From positions 1,488,001 to 1,552,000 of the forward strand of contig JAMXDE010000013.1 in NCBI GenBank assembly GCA_026770025.1: a DNA stretch of 64,000 nucleotides, given 5' to 3'. The notes beneath the pieces are model-generated. The model searched no databases. It was not told the origin of the DNA and saw only the letters and a program-made list of their open reading frames with translations. The DNA is from Craspedostauros australis (taxonomy: Eukaryota; Bacillariophyta; Bacillariophyceae; Mastogloiales; Achnanthaceae). Numbering within the stretch: position 1 is the first letter of the stretch; each line of letters opens with the position of its first letter. Positions 32,401-43,100 of the stretch are shown here, piece after piece. A program made the position numbers and the translations under genes.

Positions 32401-35400
32401 AGTCTGTGGCGCCATCAGACTTGCCATCTCAGGCTCCGACGGAGTCTGTCGCACCTTCGGATTTGCCGTCTCAAGCACCAACCGAGTCTGTGGCTCCCTC
32501 AGACATGCCATCGCAGACTCCCACCGAGTCTGTGGCGCCGTCTGATATGCCGTCCCAAACACCAACGGAATCCATCATGCCTTCTGATCTGCCCTCGCAG
32601 ACTCCCACCGAGTCCGTGGCGCCGTCCGACATGCCGTCCCAGACTCCGACTGAGTCCATTGCGCCCTCTGATCTGCCCTCACAGGCACCGACAGAGTCTG
32701 TGGCGCCATCAGATTTGCCATCTCAGGCTCCGACGGAGTCTGTCGCGCCTTCGGATCTACCATCGCAAGCACCAACGGAGTCTGTCGCACCTTCGGATCT
32801 ACCCTCACAGGCACCGACAGAGTCTGTGGCACCATCAGACTTGCCATCTCAGGTTCCGACGGAGTCTGTCGCACCTTCGGATCTGCCCTCACAGGCACCG
32901 ACAGAGTCTGTGGCGCCATCAGACTTGCCATCTCAGGCTCCGACGGAGTCTGTCGCACCTTCGGATTTGCCGTCTCAAGCACCAACCGAGTCTGTGGCTC
33001 CCTCAGACATGCCATCGCAGACTCCCACCGAGTCTGTGGCGCCGTCTGATATGCCGTCCCAAACACCAACGGAATCCATCATGCCTTCTGATCTGCCCTC
33101 GCAGACTCCCACCGAGTCCGTCGCACCTTCCGACATGCCGTCGCAAGCACCAACGGAGTCCGTCGCACCTTCGGATCTGCCATCACAGAGCCCCACAGAG
33201 TCTGTGGCGCCATCAGATTTGCCATCTCAGGCTCCCACGGAGTCTGTCGCGCCTTCGGATTTGCCGTCTCAAGCACCAACCGAGTCCGTAGCACCCTCTG
33301 ATCTGCCATCACAGACCCCGACAGAGTCCAGTGCGCCTTCCGATCTACCGTCCCAGGCACCAACTGAATCAGTGGCGCCATCGGACTTGCCGTCCCAAGC
33401 ACCAACCGAGTCCGTGGCACCCTCTGATCTACCATCGCAGGCACCAACAGATTCCGTCGCACCATCGGATCTTCCCTCCCAAACACCAACGGAGTCCGTA
33501 GCACCATCAGACTTGCCCTCTCAATCGCCAACAGAATCGGTGGCGCCATCGGACCTACCATCCCAAGCGCCAACGGAGTCCAGCGCACCATCGGATCTGC
33601 CTTCCCAAGCACCAACGGAGTCCGTTGCGCCATCGGATCTACCCTCCCAAGCACCAACCGAATCCAGCGCGCCCTCTGACCTGCCATCACAGGCACCAAC
33701 TGAATCCAGTGCACCCTCTGATCTGCCCTCCCAGGCTCCGACGGATTCCGTGGCGCCGTCCGATTTGCCTTCGCAGGCGCCAACGGAGTCTGTGGCTCCA
33801 TCAGACATGCCATCGCAGGCACCAACGGAGTCCAGCGCACCCTCTGATCTGCCTTCCCAGGCACCAACAGAGTCTGTGGCTCCATCAGACTTGCCGTCAC
33901 AGACACCAACAGAGTCCGTGGCGCCATCGGACATGCCATCACAAGCACCAACTGAGTCCAGTGCGCCATCGGATCTGCCCTCTCAGGCACCAACAGAGTC
34001 CGTGGCGCCATCAGACATGCCCTCTCAGGCACCGACAGAGTCCAGCGCACCGAGTGATTCCAGCGCACCATCGTCCACCCCAACAGGATCAGCTCCGCCG
34101 AGCGACTCCAGTGCGCCTTCCGATCTGCCATCGCAGGCGCCGACCGATTCAGTGGCGCCTTCAGACATGCCGTCACAGTCACCAACTGAGTCCGTGGCGC
34201 CATCCGATCTGCCCTCCCAGGCACCGACTGATTCCAACGCGCCCTCTGATCTGCCCTCTCAGGCACCAACTGAGTCCGTGGCGCCATCTGACATGCCTTC
34301 GCAGGCACCAACTGAGTCCAGTGCACCGTCTGATCTGCCTTCCCAGGCACCAACAGAGTCTGTGGCTCCATCTGACATGCCATCACAAGCGCCAACGGAG
34401 TCCAGTGCACCCTCTGACATGCCATCACAAGCACCAACAGAATCCAGTGCACCGTCTGATCTGCCATCACAGGCACCAACAGAGTCGGTGGCGCCATCAG
34501 ACTTGCCATCACAAGCACCAACAGATTCCAGCGCACCGTCTGATCTGCCATCACAAGCACCAACAGAGTCTGTGGCGCCATCGGACATGCCTTCGCAGGC
34601 ACCATCGGAGTCCAGTGCGCCATCCGATCTACCATCACAGGCACCAACAGAGTCGGTGGCTCCATCGGACTTGCCATCACAGGCACCAACGGAATCCGTG
34701 GCTCCATCGGACTTGCCCTCCCAGGCACCAACAGAGTCTGTGGCGCCCTCTGATCTGCCATCACAGGCACCAACAGAGTCTGTGGCTCCATCAGATATGC
34801 CATCGCAGGCACCGACAGAGTCCAGTGCGCCATCGGATCTGCCCTCTCAGGCACCAACAGAGTCTGTTGCGCCATCTGATCTTCCCTCTCAGGCACCGAC
34901 ACAGTCTAGCGCACCGAGTGATTCCACCGCACCATCGTCTAACCCGACAGGATCAGCTCCGCCGAGCGACTCCAGTGCGCCTTCCGATCTGCCATCGCAG
35001 CCGCCGACCGATTCAGTGGCGCCTTCAGACATGCCGTCACAGACACCAACTGAGTCCAGCGCACCCTCTGATCTGCCCTCCCAGGCGCCGACTGATTCCA
35101 ACGCGCCCTCGGATCTGCCCTCTCAGGCACCAACTGAGTCCGTCGCTCCATCTGACATGCCTTCGCAGGCACCAACAGAGTCCAGCGCACCCTCTGATCT
35201 GCCTTCCCAGGCACCAACAGAGTCTGTGGCTCCATCTGACATGCCATCACAAGCGCCAACGGAGTCCAGTGCACCCTCTGATCTGCCATCGCAGGCACCG
35301 AGTGATTCCAGTGCGCCATCAGACATGCCATCGCAGGCACCAACAGAGTCGGTGGCGCCATCAGACTTGCCCTCCCAGGCACCAACAGAATCCAGCGCGC

Positions 35401-38378
35401 CCTCTGACCTGCCATCGCAGGCACCAACAGAGTCCGTGGCTCCATCAGATATGCCATCGCAGGCACCATCGGAGTCCAGTGCGCCATCCGATCTGCCCTC
35501 TCAGGCACCAACAGAGTCTGTGGCTCCATCGGACTTGCCTTCGCAGGCACCAACACAGTCCAGCGCACCGAGTGATTCCAGCGCACCATCGTCTAACCCG
35601 ACAGGATCTCAGGCACCAAGCGACTCCAGTGCACCATCCGATCTGCCATCGCAGGCGCCGACCGATTCAGTGGCACCTTCAGACATGCCTTCCCAGGCAC
35701 CAACCGAATCCAGCGCACCCTCTGATCTGCCCTCCCAGGCGCCGACTGATTCCAACGCGCCCTCTGATCTGCCCTCTCAGGCGCCAACCGAGTCCGTGGC
35801 TCCATCTGACATGCCTTCGCAGGCACCGACAGATTCCAGCGCGCCCTCTGATCTACCATCGCAGGCACCGACTGATTCCGTGGCGCCATCAGACATGCCT
35901 TCGCAGGCACCATCGGAGTCCAGTGCGCCATCCGATCTACCATCACAGGCACCAACAGAGTCGGTGGCTCCATCGGACTTGCCATCACAGGCACCAACGG
36001 AATCCGTGGCTCCATCTGACATGCCTTCGCAGGCACCGACAGAATCCAGCGCGCCCTCTGACCTGCCATCGCAGGCACCAACAGAGTCCGTGGCTCCATC
36101 AGATATGCCATCGCAGGCACCATCGGAGTCCAGTGCGCCATCCGATCTGCCCTCTCAGGCACCAACAGAGTCTGTGGCTCCATCGGACTTGCCTTCGCAG
36201 GCACCAACACAGTCCAGCGCACCGAGTGATTCCAGCGCACCATCGTCTAACCCGACAGGATCTCAGGCACCAAGCGACTCCAGTGCGCCATCCGATCTGC
36301 CATCGCAGGCGCCGACCGATTCAGTGGCACCTTCAGACATGCCTTCCCAGGCACCAACCGAATCCAGCGCACCCTCTGATCTGCCCTCCCAGGCGCCGAC
36401 TGATTCCAACGCGCCCTCTGATCTGCCCTCTCAGGCGCCAACTGAGTCCGTGGCTCCATCTGACATGCCTTCGCAGGCACCGACAGAATCCAGCGCACCG
36501 AGTGATCTGCCATCGCAGGCGCCGACTGATTCCATGGCACCTTCAGACATACCTTCGCAGGCACCAACGGAGTCCAGTGCGCCGTCGGATCTGCCGTCCC
36601 AAGCACCGACAGAGTCCAGTGCACCTTCGGATCTACCCTCGCAGGCACCGACACAGTCCAGCGCGCCGAGCGATTCTAGCGCGCCGTCTTCCAACCCCAC
36701 AGCCTCGCAGGCCCCAAGTGACTCCAGCGCGCCGTCTGATATGCCCTCGCAGGCACCGACAGAATCCATCGCTCCGTCCGACATGCCATCGCAGACTCCA
36801 ACCGAGTCCGTCGCACCTTCAGACCTCCCTTCCCTTTCTCCAACACTTTCAGTCTTCCCCTCCGAAGAACCAACCGCCAGCTGCTTCACTGGCACTGCAG
36901 CTGGCGCGATCATGTTCTGTCAAAATGGAGGCCTGGACTGCTGTTGCTCTGACGGAACGGGCCTCTGCACAGGGGTTGCTCCGTCAGATGCCTGCAAATG
37001 GAGTGGCAGCGACGTAGAGATATGTTCAGGAAGCTGCAACGGCTATGGCGCATGTACCTTTGGTGGAGCCACGGGCGTCACCATTGGGCCTGTCTCATGC
37101 CTCGGCAAAAAAGCATGCTATGCGGTGGACGTGTCCCAATTCTCAGTCGGTGAGGGTTCGTGCTTGGTGCTCAATGGATCTCTCGAGTACGCCTGCTATT
37201 TTGAGTCACTTGCCTCAGATGTGACAGTCGGAGATAATGCCTGTACCGCATACAGGTCGTGCTTCATGTATGGAGCCTCGACGAACAACACCTTCGAGTC
37301 GAACTCTTGCACACTTAAGCAATCGTGCGGAAATGACTCCGGCGACAGCAGCAGCAACAACGTCTTCCGCGCCGACTCATGCCTTGGCACCAAGGCATGC
37401 CGTGTGGATGGCGACAACAACATCTTCTCCGCCAGATCATGCCAAGCCAAGCAGGCTTGCAGAGTGAACGGCAACAACAACGAAATGTTGGAAGATGCAT
37501 GTGGAGGAAGCGAGGCATGCACCGTGAATGGCGATGACAACAAGATTGGCAAGTCTTGCAAAGACGAAGATGCCTGCGTGATCAACGGTAACCTCAACTC
37601 CATTGGAGATATGGCATGCTACTACCAAAACTCATGCAACATCACGGGAGACAAGAACGATCTGCAAGACAGAGCATGCTATTACCATAATGCGTGCGAA
37701 ATCAGGGGAGACTCGAACATGCTCGAGTACAGTTGCTATGACGATTCGTTCAAAAACATTTCTACCCCAACGACATGCACGATCACGGGAGATTACAACT
37801 ATCTCTATTCCGGATCTTGCATTGGGAGCGAACCTTGTGATATCACCGGAAAGTCCAACCGGCTGCTCGGAAGCCCCTGCAACGGAGATTCTGCTTGCGC
37901 CATCAATGGCGATTCCAACTACATCTACGACGGGGCTTGCTTCGCTGACGATGCCTGTGACATCACCGGCATCAGCAACCAGATCTTCCAAAACTCGTGC
38001 AACGAAACCCGAGCCTGCTCCATCCAATCAGGCGCTGAAAACAACGTCATCAAGGCTGGTGCTTGCACCGTCACACAAGCTTGCATCATCACTGCCAACA
38101 ACAATTATATCAGCAGCGGATCCTGTGGCGGGGGGTCGAATGCCTGTCGAGTCGAGGACGCAGGCAACACGATCGGCTCAATGTCGTGTCTTGGTGAATT
38201 TGCGTGCTTTGCCGACAGTGTTGGGGACAACTCGTGTGTTGGATACAAGGCGTGTTTCACCGCGTACGACATCGGAGATGGCAGTTGCATTGGCGACAAC
38301 GCCTGCGAGAACAGTTCGGACGGGACCGCGGCTGGTAATGGCGTGTGCATCGGGAATGACGCCTGTTACGGCGTGTAA
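29418..38378 (+). CDS. Secreted PST-repeat protein with Cys-rich C-terminal domain (paralogue 2)
   Basis: A 2986-residue protein when started at the Met that aligns with paralogue 1; the frame is open 63 codons further upstream, but that segment lacks signal-peptide character. Its first 31 residues are the same as in paralogue 1 (signal peptide to AKA|QQ). Residues about 341-2470 form an array of about 150 units of 14 residues, mostly PSDLPSQAPTESVA, interrupted by shorter PSDSSAPSSNPTGS inserts. Residues about 2488-2986 are the Cys-rich domain, close to paralogue 1 but missing part of its second-last segment. Nucleotide identity with paralogue 1 is nearly complete around the array/Cys-domain junction, which suggests gene conversion. 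It was probably duplicated in tandem with its promoter. Location (outside the cell or wall) is inferred from the signal peptide; function is unknown. Confidence 0.85.
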   Translation: MPIISKVAISTVLGAASVLTTAKAQQVQPEQRKHRAHQQKRKDENGNEEATEAAFAESIVFGGLGYGSASKGPKREETAKSNGSDGSNGTQAKQTWDTFAQDRKDAAFQLPVASRIQVTQFGAVPSASHGDAGATTSDVGNLGDHGGINILDDAPNIDKQPHDHAPMLNSKVWFSEHQVDGIPMANQMHRQQRRNIHLPPSPTTPTGPTSPSAPTGATVDATGKASKTGNLTFLPVKGPKGTTPGTGPTTLPPGTCFEEVRTRFQLTPSGKAIKGGAIETYTKIICTPDGEGGGFSEAPSETPTADPGAVVFPSSEPSFVPTDTAKPSQAPSGVPTRTTAPSSAPSQAPTKSAAPSTTPSQSPTKSAAPSTTPSQTPTKSAAPSTTPSQTPTKSAAPSATPSQTPTKSAAPSTTPSQSPTKSAAPSATPSQSPTKSAAPSTTPSQSPSKSAAPSTTPSQTPTDSSAPSTTPSQTPTNSSAPSDLPSQAPTDSSAPSDLPSQTPTESVAPSDMPSQAPTESVAPSDLPSQTPTESVAPSDMPSQAPTESVAPSDLPSQTPTESVAPSDMPSQTPTESIAPSDLPSQSPTESVAPSDMPSQTPTESMAPSDVPSQAPTESSAPSDLPSQTPTESVAPSDMPSQAPTESVAPSDLPSQTPTESVAPSDMPSQTPTESIAPSDLPSQAPTESVAPSDMPSQTPTESMAPSDVPSQAPTESSAPSDLPSQTPTESVAPSDMPSQAPTESVAPSDLPSQTPTESVAPSDMPSQTPTESIAPSDLPSQAPTESIAPSDMPSQTPTESMAPSDLPSQAPTESSAPSDLPSQTPTESVAPSDMPSQAPTESVAPSDLPSQAPTESVAPSDLPSQAPTESVAPSDLPSQSPTESVAPSDMPSQTPTESVAPSDLPSQAPTESVAPSDLPSQTPTESVAPSDMPSQTPTESIAPSDLPSQAPTESVAPSDLPSQAPTESVAPSDLPSQAPTESVAPSDLPSQAPTESVAPSDLPSQAPTESVAPSDLPSQAPTESVAPSDMPSQTPTESVAPSDMPSQTPTESIMPSDLPSQTPTESVAPSDMPSQTPTESIAPSDLPSQAPTESVAPSDLPSQAPTESVAPSDLPSQAPTESVAPSDLPSQAPTESVAPSDLPSQVPTESVAPSDLPSQAPTESVAPSDLPSQAPTESVAPSDLPSQAPTESVAPSDMPSQTPTESVAPSDMPSQTPTESIMPSDLPSQTPTESVAPSDMPSQAPTESVAPSDLPSQSPTESVAPSDLPSQAPTESVAPSDLPSQAPTESVAPSDLPSQTPTESSAPSDLPSQAPTESVAPSDLPSQAPTESVAPSDLPSQAPTDSVAPSDLPSQTPTESVAPSDLPSQSPTESVAPSDLPSQAPTESSAPSDLPSQAPTESVAPSDLPSQAPTESSAPSDLPSQAPTESSAPSDLPSQAPTDSVAPSDLPSQAPTESVAPSDMPSQAPTESSAPSDLPSQAPTESVAPSDLPSQTPTESVAPSDMPSQAPTESSAPSDLPSQAPTESVAPSDMPSQAPTESSAPSDSSAPSSTPTGSAPPSDSSAPSDLPSQAPTDSVAPSDMPSQSPTESVAPSDLPSQAPTDSNAPSDLPSQAPTESVAPSDMPSQAPTESSAPSDLPSQAPTESVAPSDMPSQAPTESSAPSDMPSQAPTESSAPSDLPSQAPTESVAPSDLPSQAPTDSSAPSDLPSQAPTESVAPSDMPSQAPSESSAPSDLPSQAPTESVAPSDLPSQAPTESVAPSDLPSQAPTESVAPSDLPSQAPTESVAPSDMPSQAPTESSAPSDLPSQAPTESVAPSDLPSQAPTQSSAPSDSTAPSSNPTGSAPPSDSSAPSDLPSQPPTDSVAPSDMPSQTPTESSAPSDLPSQAPTDSNAPSDLPSQAPTESVAPSDMPSQAPTESSAPSDLPSQAPTESVAPSDMPSQAPTESSAPSDLPSQAPSDSSAPSDMPSQAPTESVAPSDLPSQAPTESSAPSDLPSQAPTESVAPSDMPSQAPSESSAPSDLPSQAPTESVAPSDLPSQAPTQSSAPSDSSAPSSNPTGSQAPSDSSAPSDLPSQAPTDSVAPSDMPSQAPTESSAPSDLPSQAPTDSNAPSDLPSQAPTESVAPSDMPSQAPTDSSAPSDLPSQAPTDSVAPSDMPSQAPSESSAPSDLPSQAPTESVAPSDLPSQAPTESVAPSDMPSQAPTESSAPSDLPSQAPTESVAPSDMPSQAPSESSAPSDLPSQAPTESVAPSDLPSQAPTQSSAPSDSSAPSSNPTGSQAPSDSSAPSDLPSQAPTDSVAPSDMPSQAPTESSAPSDLPSQAPTDSNAPSDLPSQAPTESVAPSDMPSQAPTESSAPSDLPSQAPTDSMAPSDIPSQAPTESSAPSDLPSQAPTESSAPSDLPSQAPTQSSAPSDSSAPSSNPTASQAPSDSSAPSDMPSQAPTESIAPSDMPSQTPTESVAPSDLPSLSPTLSVFPSEEPTASCFTGTAAGAIMFCQNGGLDCCCSDGTGLCTGVAPSDACKWSGSDVEICSGSCNGYGACTFGGATGVTIGPVSCLGKKACYAVDVSQFSVGEGSCLVLNGSLEYACYFESLASDVTVGDNACTAYRSCFMYGASTNNTFESNSCTLKQSCGNDSGDSSSNNVFRADSCLGTKACRVDGDNNIFSARSCQAKQACRVNGNNNEMLEDACGGSEACTVNGDDNKIGKSCKDEDACVINGNLNSIGDMACYYQNSCNITGDKNDLQDRACYYHNACEIRGDSNMLEYSCYDDSFKNISTPTTCTITGDYNYLYSGSCIGSEPCDITGKSNRLLGSPCNGDSACAINGDSNYIYDGACFADDACDITGISNQIFQNSCNETRACSIQSGAENNVIKAGACTVTQACIITANNNYISSGSCGGGSNACRVEDAGNTIGSMSCLGEFACFADSVGDNSCVGYKACFTAYDIGDGSCIGDNACENSSDGTAAGNGVCIGNDACYGV
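30438..36820 (+). repeat. 42-bp tandem array with higher-order repeats
   Basis: About 150 units of 42 bp, more divergent at synonymous sites than the array of paralogue 1. The sequence around 35527 recurs at 36181, giving a 654-bp higher-order repeat (218 codons) marked by the SSAPSSNPTGS insert, with older copies near 34065 and 34900. It indicates unequal exchange of long blocks. Confidence 0.85.
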
Positions 38379-38402
38379 TCAAAGATATCTATGGCTCGTA
38401 TT

Positions 38403-38441
38403 AATATCCACGAGGAAATTTTCATGTCTCAGGAGACAAAA
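38403..38441. repeat. Left inverted repeat of the 38.4-50.0 kb block
   Basis: AATATCCACGAGGAAATT followed by the GTCTCAGGAGAC palindrome is found in reverse complement at about 49932-49988, with about 20 extra bases between the two parts. It may be the TIR of a decayed DNA transposon into which the Copia and LINE copies later inserted. Confidence 0.5.
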
Positions 38442-38466
38442 TCGGGCCTTTTTGTCTCCTGAGACA
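38425..38466. repeat. 17-bp perfect hairpin just downstream of paralogue 2
   Basis: TGTCTCAGGAGACAAAA at 38425-38441 pairs with 38450-38466 around an 8-nt loop, 47 bp after the stop codon. A third arm (TTGTCTCAGGAGACAA) lies at 38493-38508. It could be part of a transposon terminus or a 3'-end structure of the mRNA. Confidence 0.75.
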
Positions 38467-38509
38467 AGGCACCCGGATGTGGACCAAGATTGTTGTCTCA
38501 GGAGACAAA

Positions 38510-39010
38510 CTCAAAATTAGTGTGGTAAATTAACACGGAGCAGAAAGACAGCAGACTCAATCGAGTAAAACCAAAAACAGCAACACCCAAAACCGCAATT
38601 GTCTCCTGTGCTTTTCCGACCAGGAACCCAAATACTGCGTACTTTCCCGTGCTTTTTTACCATCAGCAGTGATATGTTGGCTTCGTTGATATCTGACTAA
38701 ACAACTCACTGCAGAGCACATGAATGACATAGTTCTTGTGTAAAATATGCATGGTGTTGTCTAGCTGTTGCTGTACTTGCTTGCTATGGGATTGAGGGGG
38801 CAAGAGTCAGGTATCTTCGTCCCCTCTGCTGTTGTGTACGTTCATTGTGCAAACCAACCTTACTGTTTGCTTGCTTTGTTGACTATTATTGCACCTGCTC
38901 TGTTGGAAGGGCACATCCATTCGCTTGCTTGCTTCGTCCCATCTCTCTAGTGTTGTGGCGAGTGCAAGGATTGATGCTTGTCTGCGCCCATCCATCATGG
39001 CAAGTTCACC
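38510..39010. other. Spacer before the young Copia
   Basis: No gene seen. With 48363-48760 and 49654-49890 it makes up the non-Copia, non-LINE part of the block between the inverted repeats. Confidence 0.4.
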
Positions 39011-39015
39011 ATCTG

Positions 39016-39702
39016 AGTTGAGATTCAATGAGGGACAGACTAGTACCGAACACGGTATCAACCCGATGGGAGAAATTCCTGTTTTGGCGCGAAATCTTCC
39101 GACTTGATTGACCACCAAACCTTTTTCTCCTCCTTTCTCTCCTCCATTCACGAATCCATCATGACTCAAACCTGACCGACCTGACTCACACCCCACCTGG
39201 GAACTATATGCTCTTCAGATCCTCCTTACTAAAACTTATCTCGATTCCTTCATTGCTGATGACCACCACACTACCACCGTGGTCTCAGCATGCGTATCCA
39301 ACTTGCTTCAACTCAAGCAATGGAATCCGAGTGTCAGCTTCAGCCACAGCCACTGCTTCATGACCGTCACCACTGATTGTCATGACCTACACTGCAGTGT
39401 AACTACATGTGCGGAGAGCAAGGTACTGTATTGACTGTCTACTCTGTTGCACTGAATCAAGTGCATCAGTGCAGGGTCTCGCCAAGTTGTGTGGCATCGT
39501 TTCTTCACCCTACTAACACCAATAAGCTAACTCATAATAACGGACAAGGATTAGCTACAAAGCACTCTACTTCTCATCGTTACAAGTTATAACTATTCAA
39601 ACAGCACACCTCTCTTGAACTGCATCACACGGCTATCCCGAAGCCGGCAGATTCACGAGGCATTCTCCACCGATTCGCGACGCCTACGCACGAATCCTAA
39701 CT
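39016..39702 (+). repeat. 5' LTR of the young Copia
   Basis: 687 bp, AGTTGAG...CCTAACT, directly preceded by target duplication ATCTG. Same sequence as the 3' LTR apart from the insertion there. Confidence 0.9.
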
Positions 39703-40129
39703 GGTAGCTGCGAGTGGTTGCCAAATACTCTCTTATCAACTCCACCGAGCATCTTCCTCTGCCAACCGATCGCAAGAGTCTCTCTGAGACGAAGCCAAAA
39801 GGCACAGCTCGAAGACCGAGCTTCCAACAAGGACCACGTCCTCACCGCATGCATCTGATCTGAAATCAGATCCCCACCGCTCGAAAACCGAGCCACTCAA
39901 GAGGACAAAAGTCCCAGCTGAAGGTAAGCGACCCAAGGTCGAACTTCAGTAGCCTCTGCCAAAGCAAGCAATAACCGCACTCGCCGACCGAGTGCGAGCC
40001 CCTCCAAGCCTGCATCGAACTTCAGTGCACACCTTCCCAACGAAGTGAAGTCGAGCAAGAGCAAGAGAAGGCAAACAGATCGATCCCCTCGAAGTCCGAA
40101 GACTATTCGAGAAGTCCCCGTCATCCATC

Positions 40130-43100
40130 ATGGCGGAAGAGACAACTCCTGCCACGCTGGAAGAGCTGCAAGCGCAGCTCGAAGCGATCACGGTCGAGAA
40201 CGCTCGCCTCACACAGGCGACGTTGGCGGCCGAAGCCGCTGCAGAAGCAGCAAACGCGGCCATAGCCACTGCCCAAGCAGCGGCGACAGCCACCACGACC
40301 CCAAGCCGTCCCGGTCTCGAGCGCAGCCGCTCCGCTGGCGACACAAGACCTCGAACGGAACAGTCCTTCCTCGGCGACAGCATCTTCGACATGGAAACCC
40401 CCATGCCCAAGAAGAGCAGAAAGTCAGAAGAGGACAGCGAAGACGACGACCACGACCTCTCTGGGAAACCAACCGTTCCCATCATGGGAGGTATCCTCAA
40501 GCAAGGACGCAACTGGGTGCCCTGGACCGCAGGCGCGCCGAACGGGCATTGGACGGGCCTCCAAGACGAGTCACACACCAGGTGGACCAACTCTCAACAA
40601 CAGAGAATCCTCCATAACGGTGCTGACTCAACCAACCAGTCCAAGCGAGAGCAAGGACTCACCGACAAGTTCAAGAAAGGAGGGAACATCCAGCAGTTCA
40701 TTCGCCTGGTGCGAAACCACATGGCAAGAACCGGACTCCTCACCATGGCGTACATCGCTGACGCCAACGCAGAGTCAGGAATGACTTGCGTCTTGGACTC
40801 ACCAGCCGCCTTCACTCTTGAAGATGCCACCAAGCACTTCGACGAGTTCCATCTGAAGTGGGATCACTACGACGTCCAGAACAACGAGACAGCCTCAGCG
40901 TTCTTCCGTGACAGTCTTGATCCAGCCCTCGAAGACCAACTCATGAACCGAATCGAGCCGAAGTTCCACGATAACTTCATCACTCTCTTCGTTGAGTTCA
41001 TGAACAGCAACTCGGCCAACTCCTTGGATGAACAAGACGCCCTCGCAGCCAAGATCCGCGAAGTCAACTGCAGACGTTTTCCAAACGAGAACGTTGGTCT
41101 CATGGCAGTCCACCTCCGTGCTCTTTGCAAGCGCCTCGACGACGCCGGTCGCTTCGACCTTCGTCTCCTCCGAACGATCCTCGACGCCTTCCTGCAGGCT
41201 GGAGGACAGATCCGGTCTGGTGAACAGTACCGACGTCCTCTCTATGTGATGAAGGATAACCTTGAGGAAATCCTCATGCGTCTCCCCGTCTTCACGTACG
41301 AGTACGCTCGCCCCCAGCTTGCCGCAAAAGATCTCACATGGATGGCAATCTGCAACAAGGCCGAGGCGTCGTACGAAAACGAAGTGCGCGGAAATCGCTG
41401 GCATGCCATCAGGCGTACCAGAGACAGCAACGTGCCCAGGTACTCGTACGCCAACAACGCCGTCCAGAATCCAAGCGCCAACGTTCTCGAGCAACACAAG
41501 GGTTTCTCCAAGAACGACGGAAGGAGAAACAACTTCAAGAAGCCCAAGGAACGCGACGCCAAACGCAACGCCAGCCAGGGCTGGTCGTCCAAAGCTCCCA
41601 AGCCCGGTGAACCACAGCGCAAGCTTGTCAACGACAAGACTTTCATGTGGTGCGCCAAGTGCCGCCGCTGGCGTCTCTCGCACAACACTGAGAGTCATCA
41701 GGACAACTTCAAGTTCAAGGCGAAGGCAAAGGGCAAGCAAGCTCCCAAACAGGACAACCTCTCCATTGACATGGCTGCGTGGACATGCTTCACAGCCGCC
41801 TCCAGTCAAGACGAAGACACCTGGTGGTCTCTCGTCTGGAACCTCTTCACCTCCTTCAACTACTTCGGTAGCATCGTTGGAATGGTTCTCCTCTTCGCCT
41901 CACTCCAAGTCATCACTATCGGAGTAGAGTATGGGTGGTACATCGCGGCAGCAAATGCCTGGATGCTAATTGCCGTAACTCTACTACTCCTCCACACGAA
42001 CGTACCACGAAGACCTGACTCAATCAACTCTGCTGATCTAGTCTACAACAAGGCACGAGTCAAAGAACGGTACAAGCAAGTGCATAAACGTCCAACACAC
42101 TTCAATGGAGCCGTGAAACGCAGTCTCTACGATCTCGTAATGGAAAGTCTCGACCCAGATGGACCCAAACCCGTGAACGTGTCGAAAGGGAACTCCCCAC
42201 GAACAAAACGTGTGTGGCGTCCCCAGGCTCGGACCAAAACTCGCAATCACAGATCAAAACGTCGTCACTGGAACCAATCGAAAAATTCCACTTATGGTAA
42301 AAACCAAACACCCACGACAGCAAAATTGCCCCGCCAAGAAGGTCGCACCTCATCCATCTCACGAAATCTCTGGAGCCTGTACCCAACTCGCGGAATTGAC
42401 TTGATGTATGATCGAAGTCAAAAGCAACAATGTGACAATGACATGCCCGCACTACTCACTCTGCAAGGTCTAGCCTCCTTCTTCTCCAATCGCAATGCTT
42501 TCGCATCTCCAGCTAAAGCTGAGAGTTATCTCTCACCCGATGCTCCATTCGAACTCGTTTGGGACAGCGGAGCATCAATTTCTGTGACAAATGACCTCAA
42601 CGATTTCTGTTCTACTCCAAGTCCTCCACCAAGACCGACCTTTCTCAACGGATTCCTCAAGAAAATCCAAGTGAATGCGTTGGGAACCGTCGAATGGTAT
42701 GTCCTTGATGTAACTGGAAGCCCTCGCAAATTGCGACTGCCTGCTTTCCATGTTCCCGAATCAAAGGTCAAGCTAATCAGCACTTCCAGTCTCCTTGAAG
42801 AGTATCAGGGCGAAACGATCGTTTTCAACAAATCCTCCTGCAAACTCAGCGGAATCCTGGGAAACGACGATCGCAACGCAATCGTAGCGAATTACAAGAA
42901 GTCCACAAGGCTACCAACATCAGTCGGCTACAGTGCCGACAACATCCATGACGTGCCAGCTGCACTAACTTCCATCGTCTCCACCGTGTCGGACCACAAC
43001 GTGAACCTCACCCAACCGCAAAAGGAACTTCTTCGGTGGCACTATCGTCTCGGACATTTATCCTTCAGTCGAGTGAAGTTCCTGCTGCGTTCGGGTACTC

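Noticed and set aside
33625-37017. Plus-strand 1130-codon Arg/His/Pro-rich frame in the second PST array
   Set aside because: Same periodicity artefact in a shifted frame; the true frame has the signal peptide and the Cys-rich domain.
39407-39592. 61-codon frame repeated at 48062-48247 as a conserved small gene
   Set aside because: Both copies lie in the LTRs of the young Copia, so identity reflects the LTR pair and not coding constraint.
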